DNA of 64,000 bases from Arthrobacter sp. ov118 (GCF_900116495.1 NZ_FPAY01000005.1:1-64000); one strand, 5' to 3'; shown: positions 41,022 to 50,261, numbered from the stretch's first letter. Notes: a model not told the origin generated them from the letters alone. Made by a program: numbers and translations.

Positions 41022-41838
41022 CCGTGAACGGGAACAGATCTTCCCCGGCTCCATGCACCACCACGCACGTAGACTCCGGGATTTCCCGCCACGCACCGCG
41101 CAAATCCCCCAACGGTTCCGAGACAACCAGGCGGGCATCGTCGGAAAGCTCGTGAAGCATGGGGTTGTCGGGGTATTGGACGCGGAGGGTCGATACGTCC
41201 GTGCTGTGGAAGAGCGACCGCGACCGGCCTTCACTCGAGTAGCGGAACGCCCAAGTGGTGTCGCCGTCGGTGGTTGCCACGGTCATCTGAATCGGGAACT
41301 CGATGCCGCTGCGCCGGCCGACGTCTTCGATGAGCCCCACCGCGGCAGCGACACCCGAACGCGGATCCTGCTCCAGCCCGAAGGTGAGGGCGAGGAAGAA
41401 GAACAGCTCCGAATCCGTGGCCCCCTCGATCTCCGGAAAGAGCGAGGGCTCCACGGCCATGGCCAATTCGCGCTTCACCGCCGGAAAATCCGAGATGAGC
41501 CCGTTGTGCATCCACAACCAGTTGCCGTGGCGGAACGGATGGCAGTTGGTCTGCTGAACGGCCGAGCCGGTCGAGGCACGAATGTGCGCGAAGACGCGGC
41601 GCGCCGAGGCCTGGCCGGCCAGCTCGCGGAGGTTGCGGTCATGCCAGACCGGCTCCGTGCTGTGGAACAGTCCGGGATACGGCTCGGATCCGTACCAGCC
41701 GACGCCGAAGCCGTCCCCGTTGGTGGTTTCAACTCCCAGGCGTGCGTGCTTGCCCTGCATCACAAGCGAGTTGGCGGGTTTGTACAAGAGCTCATCGAGC
41801 CTCACCGGCGAACCAGAATACGCGAGCCAACGGCACAT
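41008..41838 (-). CDS. Class II glutamine amidotransferase (YafJ/EgtC-like)
   Basis: This 276-residue protein begins MCRWLAYSG with the catalytic Cys2, and has NGDGFGVGWYG, ASTGSAVQQTNCHPF and LWMHNGLISDF, the Ntn-hydrolase glutaminase markers. EgtC homologues cleave gamma-glutamyl bonds in ergothioneine synthesis, but no egt genes are present here, so the substrate is open. Confidence 0.88.
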   Translation of the reverse strand: MCRWLAYSGSPVRLDELLYKPANSLVMQGKHARLGVETTNGDGFGVGWYGSEPYPGLFHSTEPVWHDRNLRELAGQASARRVFAHIRASTGSAVQQTNCHPFRHGNWLWMHNGLISDFPAVKRELAMAVEPSLFPEIEGATDSELFFFLALTFGLEQDPRSGVAAAVGLIEDVGRRSGIEFPIQMTVATTDGDTTWAFRYSSEGRSRSLFHSTDVSTLRVQYPDNPMLHELSDDARLVVSEPLGDLRGAWREIPESTCVVVHGAGEDLFPFTATVA

Positions 41839-42118
41839 GGCGTCCTCCCTCTACTGTGGACTGAAGTCCATCACGGGCGCAGGAGGCACACATCATCACC
41901 CGGGGGTGAGAATTGCCGAAGGGGGCCGCATCCCCTGCGCACCGCCAACGGGAGGCTCGACCGTGCCCTGATCATGGGAAAATGCACGGCACCAGGATCA
42001 CCCCCAGCGGGTGACGCGCCCGGGTGTGCCGAAGCAAAGACTGGTGGTACCTGCCAGTACCAGCGCTGGCAGGCGAAAGCCCATGGAGATCGCAAAAGCT
42101 CTGAAAGAGGGGCCCCCG

Positions 42119-42571
42119 ATGTCGTTACCACCATCAGTCACCGCGCGTTTGATCACTGTCGCGGCAGCCCTCGCGCTGCTCACCGGCTGCAGCCCCCCCA
42201 ACACGAGCACGCCAACCACCAGTCCCAGCGCTGGCCAGACGAAAAGCGTTTCCCCAGCTTGCGCCGCAGCCAGTGCGTTCTCCGCAGCCTTGACGAACTT
42301 CAAGGACACACTGAAGCCAAGTTCCACGGTGGAGCAGATCCAGTCCGCGCGGGACCAGGTCCGGACCGCGTACGACAATCTCGTTACGGCAGCCGCCGAC
42401 GCCGCCAAGGGCCGGGTGGACGCCGTCAAAGCGGCGGAAGAAAAGTTTGTTGCCGCTGTGAACGCCGTTCCCAACGACGCCACCGTGTCCCAAGCCGCAA
42501 ACTCGCTGCGGGATGAAGCCGCGAACGTACAGGGCGCCCTCAGCGACCTCATGAATGAGGTCAAGTGCTAG
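42119..42571 (+). CDS. Small lipoprotein (150 aa)
   Basis: The signal is RLITVAAALALLTGC with the lipobox LLTGC, followed by a Thr/Ser/Pro linker and a helical, Ala-rich domain (SAALTNFKDTLKPSSTVEQI, then DAVKAAEEKFVAAVNAV). It is exported and lipid-anchored. No known family. ATG 42119 is chosen for the signal peptide; the frame extends upstream to 42011. Confidence 0.75.
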   Translation: MSLPPSVTARLITVAAALALLTGCSPPNTSTPTTSPSAGQTKSVSPACAAASAFSAALTNFKDTLKPSSTVEQIQSARDQVRTAYDNLVTAAADAAKGRVDAVKAAEEKFVAAVNAVPNDATVSQAANSLRDEAANVQGALSDLMNEVKC

Positions 42572-42639
42572 GCGAACCCGACAGGACACCCGTGCACACC
42601 GTTGAAACAGGAAAACCAAATCGAATTTAGGACTACCAA

Positions 42640-43026
42640 ATGGACTTTTTTGAGGACTTCTGGAGTATCTTCTGGTGGTTATTCTGCGTCTATGCGATCT
42701 TCGCCTTCCTGTATGCGTTGTTCATGGTGATCACAGACCTCTTCCGCGACCACGAACTTAGTGGCTGGTGGAAGGCCGTCTGGATCGTTTTCCTGGCCTT
42801 CGTTCCGTTCCTCTCCCTGCTGGTGTACATGGTTGCGCGCGGCAAGGGCATGGCTAAACGGGGAATGGCCCAGGCCCGCAAGAACCAGCAAGCAACTGAT
42901 GAATATATCCGCCAAGTCGCCGCTGCGAGCCCGAGCGCCGAAATCGCGAAAGCCAAGGCGCTCCTGGACGCCGGAACCATCAGCGCGGCAGAGTTTGAAC
43001 ACATCAAGAGCAAAGTAGTGGTGTGA
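42640..43026 (+). CDS. PLDc_N and SHOCT domain membrane protein (128 aa)
   Basis: It has an N-terminal PLDc_N-type pair of helices (SIFWWLFCVYAIFAFLYALF, WWKAVWIVFLAFVPFLSLLV) with FRDHELSGWWK, and a C-terminal SHOCT motif (EIAKAKALLDAGTISAAEFE). SHOCT tails occur in many membrane proteins and may mediate oligomerisation. It is 69 bp downstream of the lipoprotein gene and paralogous to 35643. Confidence 0.85.
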   Translation: MDFFEDFWSIFWWLFCVYAIFAFLYALFMVITDLFRDHELSGWWKAVWIVFLAFVPFLSLLVYMVARGKGMAKRGMAQARKNQQATDEYIRQVAAASPSAEIAKAKALLDAGTISAAEFEHIKSKVVV

Positions 43027-43121
43027 CCCAGGCTGGACGGCGCCTTCCCCGGCCGGCGAACTCACTACGCATCGCGCCTGGCCAAACCTAAAATGGGGCT
43101 AGGTTGAACAAGGAGGGCTCA

Positions 43122-44276
43122 ATGGGGCCGGAACCATCGGAATCCGATCCACGTCCGGCCCTCCCCCGCTCCGTGACCATCCTTCTCGCCCTGAGCGGCG
43201 CAACCATTGCTGCGTTCGGTGTGGGTGCGGCCCGGGGAATCGTAACCCCTGTCTTTTTCGCATTTGTACTCACGCTCTGCGTCCATCCCGTGCGACGGTG
43301 GATGCAAGCACGAGGAATTCCCCGGGGCATAGCCACCGGGACCACCATCGCGGCCGTCTTCGGGTTGCTGACCGCCTTCGTTGCGGTCCTGCTTGCCTCA
43401 CTTGCGCAGTTCTCCGCGTTGCTGCCCCAATATGCTCCGCAGATCGCGCAACTGGGTGCCACCTTCGCCGGGTGGCTGGAATCTGTCGGTTTCGGAGCGG
43501 AGCAGGCCAAGGCCGTTCTGGACGGGGTCACTCCCGGCGGCATCATCGACTTCCTTGGCGGGCTCCTGGGGAGCATTGCGAGCGTGGCGGGCGGCCTCGT
43601 TATCATACTGACGATGCTCATCCTCATGGCGGTGGAAGGCTCTCGCGTACCGGCCATGCTGGCCAGTCTGAACAACCACCGGCCGGCACTGGTCTCCGCG
43701 CTCAACGGCTTCGGAACCGGCGTTCGCCGCTACATGGTCGCCACCACGGTCCTCGGGATCGCCCAAGGCCTGTTCAACTGGCTAGTCCTGGTCATCCTGA
43801 ATGTCCCCGGCGCCCTGTTGTGGGGGTTGCTTTCCTTCATCTGCAGCTTCATCCCCAACATCGGCTACTTCATCGCTATCATCCCCCCGCTTTTCTTTGG
43901 ATTCCTCACCGGTGGTTGGCCTACCGTTCTGGCCATCATCGTCATTTATGGCGGGATCAACAGCGTCGTCCAGTCCATCATCCAGCCCAAGTATGTGGGG
44001 AACGCGGTTTCGCTCAGCGAGACTCTGACCTTTGTGTCCGTTCTCTTCTGGGCCTTGCTCCTGGGCCCGGCCGGGGCCATTCTGGCCGTCCCCCTGACGC
44101 TCTTTATTCGCACCATCCTGCTGGATTCGGACCCGTCCAAGTCATGGTGGCGGCCTTTGACAGGTGACCAGACGGACCTCCAACTGACCCTCCAGCAAGA
44201 AGACGACGCGATCCGCGCCCGTCGTGCCCGGTCGCGTCGGGGACGCCCGGGCACCGGCAGCGCGCCGAAGGCATGA
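43122..44276 (+). CDS. AI-2E family transporter
   Basis: This 384-residue membrane protein shows the AI-2E/YdiK-type features: paired N-terminal helices, VRRWMQARGIPRG, the central amphipathic domain, and FICSFIPNIGYFIAIIPPLF followed by IQPKYVGNAVSLSETL. Family members export small molecules or exchange ions; the substrate is unknown. ATG 43122 has AAGGAGG 7 nt upstream, which decides it over 43104. It precedes the GAP gene by 39 bp. Confidence 0.9.
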   Translation: MGPEPSESDPRPALPRSVTILLALSGATIAAFGVGAARGIVTPVFFAFVLTLCVHPVRRWMQARGIPRGIATGTTIAAVFGLLTAFVAVLLASLAQFSALLPQYAPQIAQLGATFAGWLESVGFGAEQAKAVLDGVTPGGIIDFLGGLLGSIASVAGGLVIILTMLILMAVEGSRVPAMLASLNNHRPALVSALNGFGTGVRRYMVATTVLGIAQGLFNWLVLVILNVPGALLWGLLSFICSFIPNIGYFIAIIPPLFFGFLTGGWPTVLAIIVIYGGINSVVQSIIQPKYVGNAVSLSETLTFVSVLFWALLLGPAGAILAVPLTLFIRTILLDSDPSKSWWRPLTGDQTDLQLTLQQEDDAIRARRARSRRGRPGTGSAPKA

Positions 44277-44315
44277 CGTGCCGTCAAGGTGGCGCCGGGG
44301 GCAGGTGACAGCCGC

Positions 44316-44978
44316 ATGCTGAGCACCATTCTCAGCCTGATTCTCTTCGCCCTTGCAGGGGCGATGAGCACGGTGCCTGCCAGCGCGACAATCATGATTC
44401 TGCTCTCCCCGGACCCCCGCCGCGGCGCCCTGCCCTTTCTGATCGGCAGTCTGGCAGGATCGGTCGTGGTGGTAGGGCTTTCGGCAGTGGGGCTGCAGTT
44501 TCTGCCGGTCAGGCCCCGGCTGAGGGACGAATTGCTGGCCTCGATTGGCCTCCTGGTCGGCGTTGCCCTTATTGGCTACTCCATCATCCTCTTTGTGCAT
44601 AAGAGCCGGTCAGAAGGGACCATGCTCAGGAAGATCGAGTCGAGGTTCCGTTCCGCCCCGTCTTGGGAATTCCTCGCCCTCGGACTGGGCCTGAATCTGC
44701 GCCCCAAGGCGATCCTGCTGGCGGTCACGGCCGGCGCGCTGATCGGCATTCAGGACCCCCCGCCGCTGCAAGGCACCTTGCTGGTCCTGGCCTACGCCGC
44801 TGTGGCCCAGTCCGCCGTCGTCGTTCCGATCGCCGTCTGGTTGCGCTCGCCGGAGAAGGCCCAACGGCCCCTAACCGCCCTCTACAACTGGCTGCAGCGC
44901 AACGGGCGCAGGATCGCCGCCATCGGGACGCTGGCCATTGGGCTAGTCGTCGCGGGTTACAGCCTCTTTCTGCGCTGA
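44316..44978 (+). CDS. GAP-family (Sap, sulfolipid-addressing-like) membrane protein
   Basis: This 220-residue protein has six helices with the LysE-like pattern of the GAP/Sap family: LFALAGAMSTVPASATIMIL, and LGLGLNLRPKAILLAV. These are thought to export glycolipids or small solutes. ATG 44316 with CAGGTGA upstream. It forms a unit with the AI-2E gene. Confidence 0.75.
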   Translation: MLSTILSLILFALAGAMSTVPASATIMILLSPDPRRGALPFLIGSLAGSVVVVGLSAVGLQFLPVRPRLRDELLASIGLLVGVALIGYSIILFVHKSRSEGTMLRKIESRFRSAPSWEFLALGLGLNLRPKAILLAVTAGALIGIQDPPPLQGTLLVLAYAAVAQSAVVVPIAVWLRSPEKAQRPLTALYNWLQRNGRRIAAIGTLAIGLVVAGYSLFLR

Positions 44979-44995
44979 TAGGAAGTCCGCTCTGT

Positions 44996-45043
44996 GGCGA
45001 GGCTCAATCCAGGAACGCGGGCGAGGCTCAATCCAGGAACGCG
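44996..45043. repeat. 24-bp tandem duplication at the 3' end of the MFS exporter gene
   Basis: GGCGAGGCTCAATCCAGG plus ACGCG-type end occurs at 44996-45019 and again at 45020-45043. The second copy carries the stop codon and last residues of the MFS gene. This mirrors the 14-bp duplication at 35151. Confidence 0.85.
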
Positions 45044-46623
45044 CCTTCACCCGTGCCGGCGGCCTTAGGATCGGGAAGCCGCATCATGCGGAATGAGATG
45101 AGGAAGCCGGCCGCACTGGCGAGTACCGGAATGAGCAGACCTATCTGCAAAGCGGTGGGCCTGGCCTCCGTGTTGATGCGGATGATTTCGGCCTGGATGT
45201 CCGGCGGCTGAGTGACTAGGAGTTCCTCGAGCTCGGTGTTGCTGAGAATCTGCGCGTCTTCTTCTAGCACCTGCGCGACCTGCTGCTGCTCGGCGGGCGG
45301 GAGCACCGTGCTCGACGTCGCCATGCTGGTGAAGATGATGGAGAGCGATGCGAGCATGATGGCCCCGGCAAAGGCGAGCCCGAACGACAATCCAAACGAG
45401 CCAGCGGCCGAGTTCACGCCGGCGGCCTCACTGACGCGTTCGTCTGAGATAGGGGACAAGGTGTAGTTGTTCAACTGCGACACCAGCAGCCCGAGACCGC
45501 AACCAGCAATGACCAGCGGGATCAGGAGCCACCAGCCAGAGTCCGCGCGGGGCACGACCGGCAGGATGGCAATCAGGCCCGCCATCAGGAGGATGAAGCC
45601 CCACCTGATGATGCTGGCCGGTCGTCGCGCTCCGGCCCGCCTGCCGGCCAGCAGGGCTACGGCGAACATGCTGAGCGAGAGCGGCGAAATGGACAATCCT
45701 GCCTGCATCGCGTTGTATTCGAGCACCATCTGCAGGTAGATCGGCAACACGATCATGGTGCCGCCGAGCGCAATCTGCTGGAGCATTTGCTGCGTGGCGC
45801 CCAACCGGAAGGCAGGCGCCCGGAGCAGCTCCGGATCCAGGAGCATGGCCTTGTTGAGTCGCTCTCGGCGCTTCAGCCAATAGACCAGACTGCCCAGGCC
45901 GGCCATGCCGATGATGATGAGGGCGCCTACAGCCTCGCCGCCTTCCTGCCAGACCAGGATTCCGAGGACGACGCCGCCCATGCCCACGACGGATAGGACC
46001 GATCCAACGACGTCGAACTCCCGGGGTCCCGTATAGGGCACGTCTTTGACGAGCTTGATTCCGGACAGGACAACCGCGATGATCACGGCTTCCAGCAGGA
46101 AAGCGACGCGCCACGACAGGAACGTCGTGATGAAGCCCCCGAGCAGGGGCCCGACGGCGGCGGCGATCGCCGCAGATGCCCCGACCAGGGCATAGACCCG
46201 CTTTCTGGCCGCTCCGTCGAAGTTGCCGTGGATCAGGGACTGCATGGCGGGAAGCAGGAGCGATGCGCCAAGGCCACCGATTAATGCCCAGAAAATGAGG
46301 ATCGGCACAATGCTCTGGGCCAGCGTCATGGCGATGGCGCCTACGGCATACCCGCAGAGGCCCAGGACATAGGCCCGTTTGCGCCCGATCAGGTCACCGA
46401 CTTTGCCGCCGATCAGGATGAAGGCGGCCGAGACAAGGGCTTCAAGGGCGATGGCCGCTTGGAGGTCACTGACGGTGCTGTCGATGTCTTTGACCACCGC
46501 GGAGATCGAGACGTTCATGATGGACGTATCGACCACCAGCACGAACATGGCCATCCCCAGCAGCAGCGCGAGTTTCTGGTTGAACTGCACTGGCTCGTTA
46601 CCGGCGTCGTCGCGGGTACTCAT
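45028..46623 (-). CDS. MFS drug exporter, DHA2 (EmrB) type
   Basis: The 531-residue protein has about 14 helices, the motif A sequence KVGDLIGRKRAYVLG and the DHA2 motif LIGGLGASLLLPAMQSLI, with a C-terminal extension containing an acidic extracellular-type loop (VAQVLEEDAQILSNTELEEL). It should export hydrophobic compounds with proton exchange. It is convergent with the GAP gene. Confidence 0.9.
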   Translation of the reverse strand: MSTRDDAGNEPVQFNQKLALLLGMAMFVLVVDTSIMNVSISAVVKDIDSTVSDLQAAIALEALVSAAFILIGGKVGDLIGRKRAYVLGLCGYAVGAIAMTLAQSIVPILIFWALIGGLGASLLLPAMQSLIHGNFDGAARKRVYALVGASAAIAAAVGPLLGGFITTFLSWRVAFLLEAVIIAVVLSGIKLVKDVPYTGPREFDVVGSVLSVVGMGGVVLGILVWQEGGEAVGALIIIGMAGLGSLVYWLKRRERLNKAMLLDPELLRAPAFRLGATQQMLQQIALGGTMIVLPIYLQMVLEYNAMQAGLSISPLSLSMFAVALLAGRRAGARRPASIIRWGFILLMAGLIAILPVVPRADSGWWLLIPLVIAGCGLGLLVSQLNNYTLSPISDERVSEAAGVNSAAGSFGLSFGLAFAGAIMLASLSIIFTSMATSSTVLPPAEQQQVAQVLEEDAQILSNTELEELLVTQPPDIQAEIIRINTEARPTALQIGLLIPVLASAAGFLISFRMMRLPDPKAAGTGEGAFLD

Positions 46624-46959
46624 CGCGAGTCTTTCCCCCGGCTAAACGCGTCCGGAGCTGATTCACGACCCGACATGTCGCCTCCTATGGCTCGACCGGG
46701 CAGACGCACACGGAGGCGTGGTTCTGCAGGAATGCGTCCTGGCAGAGCCCACCGAAATGCGATGTCGATGCCACGCTAGCTGTACGGGGTCCGGAGGGAA
46801 TCATTCCCGGCGGGTGAGGTTTCTGCCCGGCCCTGCCGGGTTCGTACCGCAGGCGGCCCCTGGCTGGCCTCGAGGGGGTCTTGATCGAAGCCCCCGACCT
46901 TGTTGCACTGGTATATGGGCCCGGCGGGACCCAGCAACCGGCATCGAAGGAGCCAGACC
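46624..46959. other. Divergent promoter region of MFS exporter and thioredoxin reductase
   Basis: About 336 bases without a believable gene. A GGGGGTC...GCCCCC inverted repeat lies near 46872-46892 and could be a regulatory hairpin. No other element is recognised. Confidence 0.4.
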
Positions 46960-47997
46960 GTGAGCGCAGAATCCCCTAATTCAACGCCATCCAACGCTGC
47001 ACCGACGAACACTGCGGCAACCAATACGGAACAGCTGATCATCATCGGATCGGGTCCGGCTGGCTACACCGCGGCCATTTACGCGGCCCGCGCCGGGCTC
47101 CAGCCGCTCGTCATCGCCGGGGCGGTCACCGCCGGGGGCGCACTCATGAATACCACGGAGGTGGAGAACTTCCCAGGCTTCCCGGGTGGGGTCCAAGGTC
47201 CGGAACTGATGGACGGCCTGCAGCAGCAGGCCGAGAAGTTCGGTGCCCGCGTGATGTACGACGACGTCACCGAGGTCCGTCTCGCCGGTCACCTCAAGCG
47301 CGTGGTCACCGGCGGCGGCGAGACCTACGATGCCCGGGCGGTCATCCTGGCCACGGGCTCCGCGTACAAGGAACTGGGCCTGCCCGAGGAGAAGAAGTTC
47401 AGCGGCCACGGTGTCTCCTGGTGCGCCACCTGCGACGGTTTTTTCTTCCGCGACCAGGACATCATTGTGGTCGGCGGCGGGGACTCCGCGATGGAGGAGG
47501 CAACCTTTCTGACCCGCTTCGGAAAGTCCGTGACCGTGGTGGTGCGCAAGGGTGAGCTGCGCGCCTCCCGCATCATGGCGCAGCGGGCTAAGGACAACCC
47601 GAAAATCACGTTCGCGTGGCACTCTGCCGTCACGGCAATCCACGGCGACGGCAAGGTCAGCGGCGTCACTCTGACGGACACTCGCAGCGGCGAAGTACGG
47701 AAGCAGCCAGCGACCGGACTCTTCGTGGCGATCGGACATGTCCCCCGGACCGAACTGCTGACAGGGCAGGTGGAGCTGGACGCCGAGGGGTACATCAAGG
47801 TGGACTCGCCCACCACCTGCACCAATCTCACCGGCGTCTTCGCGTGCGGGGACGCAGTGGACCACCGCTACCGTCAGGCCATCACCGCCGCCGGGACAGG
47901 GTGCGCCGCGGCCCTCGACGCCGAACGCTACCTCGCCGCGCTCGACGACGCGGACAGCATCGCCACCGCGCTGGTCGAAGAGCCCACCCACTCGTAG
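46960..47997 (+). CDS. trxB: Thioredoxin-disulfide reductase
   Basis: The 345-residue flavoenzyme has FAD motif IIIGSGPAGYTAAIYAARA, redox pair SWCATCDG, NADPH motif VVGGGDSAMEEATFL and the C-terminal FACGDAVDHRYRQAITAAG. It reduces thioredoxin with NADPH. GTG 46960 is chosen because AAGGAG lies 7 nt upstream; it gives a Ser/Thr/Asn/Ala-rich N-terminal extension of about 24 residues. No thioredoxin gene is adjacent, so it may be a second, stress-linked copy. Confidence 0.92.
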   Translation: MSAESPNSTPSNAAPTNTAATNTEQLIIIGSGPAGYTAAIYAARAGLQPLVIAGAVTAGGALMNTTEVENFPGFPGGVQGPELMDGLQQQAEKFGARVMYDDVTEVRLAGHLKRVVTGGGETYDARAVILATGSAYKELGLPEEKKFSGHGVSWCATCDGFFFRDQDIIVVGGGDSAMEEATFLTRFGKSVTVVVRKGELRASRIMAQRAKDNPKITFAWHSAVTAIHGDGKVSGVTLTDTRSGEVRKQPATGLFVAIGHVPRTELLTGQVELDAEGYIKVDSPTTCTNLTGVFACGDAVDHRYRQAITAAGTGCAAALDAERYLAALDDADSIATALVEEPTHS

Positions 47998-48050
47998 ACC
48001 GGCGCCGGACCTTCCTGCGCCGGCCCGGTACCGCGCCGGTCCGGTACCGC

Positions 48051-49466
48051 TCAGGGCTCGCTCGCTGTCTTGTCGGCCTTCTTGTCCGTTGCCGTGGCAG
48101 CAGACGGGTCCGTGCTGTCGCCCGGTTGCGGTCGCGGTCGTGCCAGCAAATCCGCGTCTTGTTGGTCAGCATGTTGCCGGTAGGCGTCATAGAGGGACGT
48201 GTCCTTCGGCGCTGGGCCATTTTGTTCACCGCCGTACAGGTCAGCGTCTTGCCGGTACGCGTCGTACAGGGCCGTGTCCTGCTGCGCGGCCTCGTACCGG
48301 TCCGCCTCCTGCTGTTCAGCGTCGTACCTGTCGGCGTCCTGCTGTTCAGCGTCGTACCGCTCGACGCCCTCCTGTTCAGCGTCATACAGGACTGCGTCCT
48401 GCTGCTCCGTGTCATACAGGGCCGCGTCATACTGGTCAGCATCGACGGCGGCGAGGTTGCGAATCAGCACGATGAGCCAAGAGAAGATCAGCGAAGCGGC
48501 GATGAGTTCCACCGCCGTCAGGTTGTAGTAGCCGACCGGGAACCACAGGACGGCTGCGGCGGCGATGACCGCCAGGAAAACCCAGCCGAGCAAGCCGAAG
48601 GTCGCGGAGATCGAGGGGACGAGTTTTCGGATCCGGGCAACCAGCATGCCAAACACGATCGCCATGCCGGAGGCGAACAGCGTGTGGATCCAGAAGCGCT
48701 TATCGACGGGAAACAAACCCACGCCGGCGAGGAAGACGCCAAGAAGGACGATGTCGCCTTCAAGCCACCACACGCGGTGGAGAGCAGGCTTGGTGTCCGC
48801 GGTCGCTCTAAGGGTCGACGTCGAATATCCGGCCAGGGTGGTGATCACCACGCCAGCGACGATCAGCGTGACGTTGAACGCCACCCCGGAGATGTCCGAG
48901 CTCGCGCCGAGGGCGCTGAGATGCTCCTGCCACCACAGGGGGTCCTGTGCCGTTAGCATGCTTGTCAGTATGCCGGTGACGAGGAAGACGGCCAGGAGTG
49001 CTGCGAGCCGGTACGCGGTCATGCTCAGCGCGGTCAAGTACGCGATGTACGCACTGATGGCTCCTGTGGTTCCGATAAGGATGGCAGCGGCAACCGGGTA
49101 GAGGACAGCACCGATGAAGGCCTGCTGGAAGAGCGCGAAGAGCGCCAGCCAACCAACGAGAAAGGTGCAGGCATGGGCCAGCGCGAGGGCCGCGATGTCG
49201 ATCGCGTTGCGAATCCGGCCGTCGCGCCGAACCTGCGGCGCCACGGCCGGTCGATGTTGAAGGCTGCCGGCCACGACAGCCACGGCACCGAGAACAGCCG
49301 TTCCGAGTGCTGCAATTTCGCCGGCCGAGCCTCGTCCGGACAGCGGAACAGGTTCCCGCCCGACGAGCAAGAACGCGGCGGCGCCCAGGACGATAAAGGC
49401 CCCGCTGCCGATATAGAGAGCCCGCGCCTCGGAGGTGACCGCTGCGGGTCGGTTCAGGTCTGCCAT
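48051..49466 (-). CDS. DUF998-like membrane protein with repetitive acidic tail
   Basis: About ten hydrophobic segments cover residues 20-365. After IFSWLIVLIRNLAAVDADQY comes a cytoplasmic tail of about 105 residues built of units such as YDAEQQDADRYDAEQQEADR and LYDAYRQDADLY, period close to ten residues, then a charged end. The membrane part resembles DUF998/hydrolase-free actinobacterial membrane proteins; the role is unknown. ATG 49466 overlaps the TGA of a 60-residue ORF as TGATG. Confidence 0.75.
   Translation of the reverse strand: MADLNRPAAVTSEARALYIGSGAFIVLGAAAFLLVGREPVPLSGRGSAGEIAALGTAVLGAVAVVAGSLQHRPAVAPQVRRDGRIRNAIDIAALALAHACTFLVGWLALFALFQQAFIGAVLYPVAAAILIGTTGAISAYIAYLTALSMTAYRLAALLAVFLVTGILTSMLTAQDPLWWQEHLSALGASSDISGVAFNVTLIVAGVVITTLAGYSTSTLRATADTKPALHRVWWLEGDIVLLGVFLAGVGLFPVDKRFWIHTLFASGMAIVFGMLVARIRKLVPSISATFGLLGWVFLAVIAAAAVLWFPVGYYNLTAVELIAASLIFSWLIVLIRNLAAVDADQYDAALYDTEQQDAVLYDAEQEGVERYDAEQQDADRYDAEQQEADRYEAAQQDTALYDAYRQDADLYGGEQNGPAPKDTSLYDAYRQHADQQDADLLARPRPQPGDSTDPSAATATDKKADKTASEP
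48170..48443 (-). repeat. Degenerate coding repeat for the YDAEQQDADR-type tail
   Basis: About nine to ten units of roughly 30 bp encode the Tyr/Asp/Gln-rich tail of the membrane protein. Neighbouring units differ at several bases, so the repeat is older than the 15-bp repeats near 22.6 and 22.9 kb. Confidence 0.7.
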
Positions 49467-49648
49467 CACTCACTTCGCTTCGCCCGGAAGGGCCGGTGCA
49501 GTTCCGCCGTCAGCGGCAACTCCTTGTGCACGTCTTTGTGCACGAGCAAGCGGCCGCGGGCTTGGTCCCCGTCCGGATCGTCCGACCCAAAGCCGTCCGA
49601 CACCGGCGTTATCCCAACGATATGACGCGCGTGTTCCCGGGCCGTCAC
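49466..49648 (-). CDS. Small hypothetical protein (60 aa)
   Basis: A GTG-started frame (VTAREHARHIVGITPVSDGF, then acidic and basic stretches) fills the gap upstream of the DUF998-like gene and ends in TGATG overlap with its start. That coupling and balanced composition argue for a real peptide; no family or clear ribosome binding site is seen. Confidence 0.4.
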   Translation of the reverse strand: MTAREHARHIVGITPVSDGFGSDDPDGDQARGRLLVHKDVHKELPLTAELHRPFRAKRSE

Positions 49649-49745
49649 CCGGAACGGATGAAAGCTGGATGACGGTCGGTGCAGCCGTGACCGGCGTCGG
49701 GTCCCGTCCCGCTACCGGACGGGCACCTCTTGCTTGGCCGGTTGA

Positions 49746-50261
49746 TTATCGCCCCGTGTGCGGAACGATCAGAACTGGTCTGGCCTGCAGATGTGTCAGG
49801 GAAACGCTGACCGAGCCCTCCAACATCCGGCCCATCCGGGCAACGCGCCCGGCCCGCTGGCCGCCGACTATCAGCGCCGCCGCATCGGTGCTTTCCGCCA
49901 GCCGGGCAAGGGCCTTGGCGACGTCCCCGTTCAGCACCCTGAAGGACCATGCCCCGCCGGGCGGTCCGAGCACGCCCTCAAGTGCGGCCAGCATCTGCCG
50001 GGCGGGGAATTCGGCTTCAAGATTTTCGACGGGGTCCAGAGAGATGGCGGCCCTGGACCCGTCCGGCTCCCACTCGGTGAGATAACTCGCCGGATCGACG
50101 AACGCGCAGATCAGGTGGACCCCCATGATGACGGCCAACCCTGCGCCGGCCCTCACCAACCGCACTTCGAATTCCCACGGCACCCCGAGAACCAGCGGAC
50201 CGCCGGGCCAGATGCCGGCACCGGCCTGCGTAAAGTCACCCGGCGATTCCTCGGATCCCAT
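49746..50261 (-). CDS. Universal stress protein family protein
   Basis: The 171-residue protein has the Usp fold with LVLGVPWEFEVRLVRAGAG at the N-terminus, a Asp-linked dimer region, and the C-terminal stretch ALIVGGQRAGRVARMGRMLE, GSVSVSLTHLQARPVLIVP. The ATP motif differs from the classic G2xG9xGS form, so nucleotide binding is uncertain. It stands alone on the minus strand. Confidence 0.8.
   Translation of the reverse strand: MGSEESPGDFTQAGAGIWPGGPLVLGVPWEFEVRLVRAGAGLAVIMGVHLICAFVDPASYLTEWEPDGSRAAISLDPVENLEAEFPARQMLAALEGVLGPPGGAWSFRVLNGDVAKALARLAESTDAAALIVGGQRAGRVARMGRMLEGSVSVSLTHLQARPVLIVPHTGR

Noticed and set aside
40918..42516. Plus-strand frame of 532 codons opposite the amidotransferase
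   Set aside because: It is a shadow across the amidotransferase and lipoprotein genes; composition is Arg-rich and no domain is visible.
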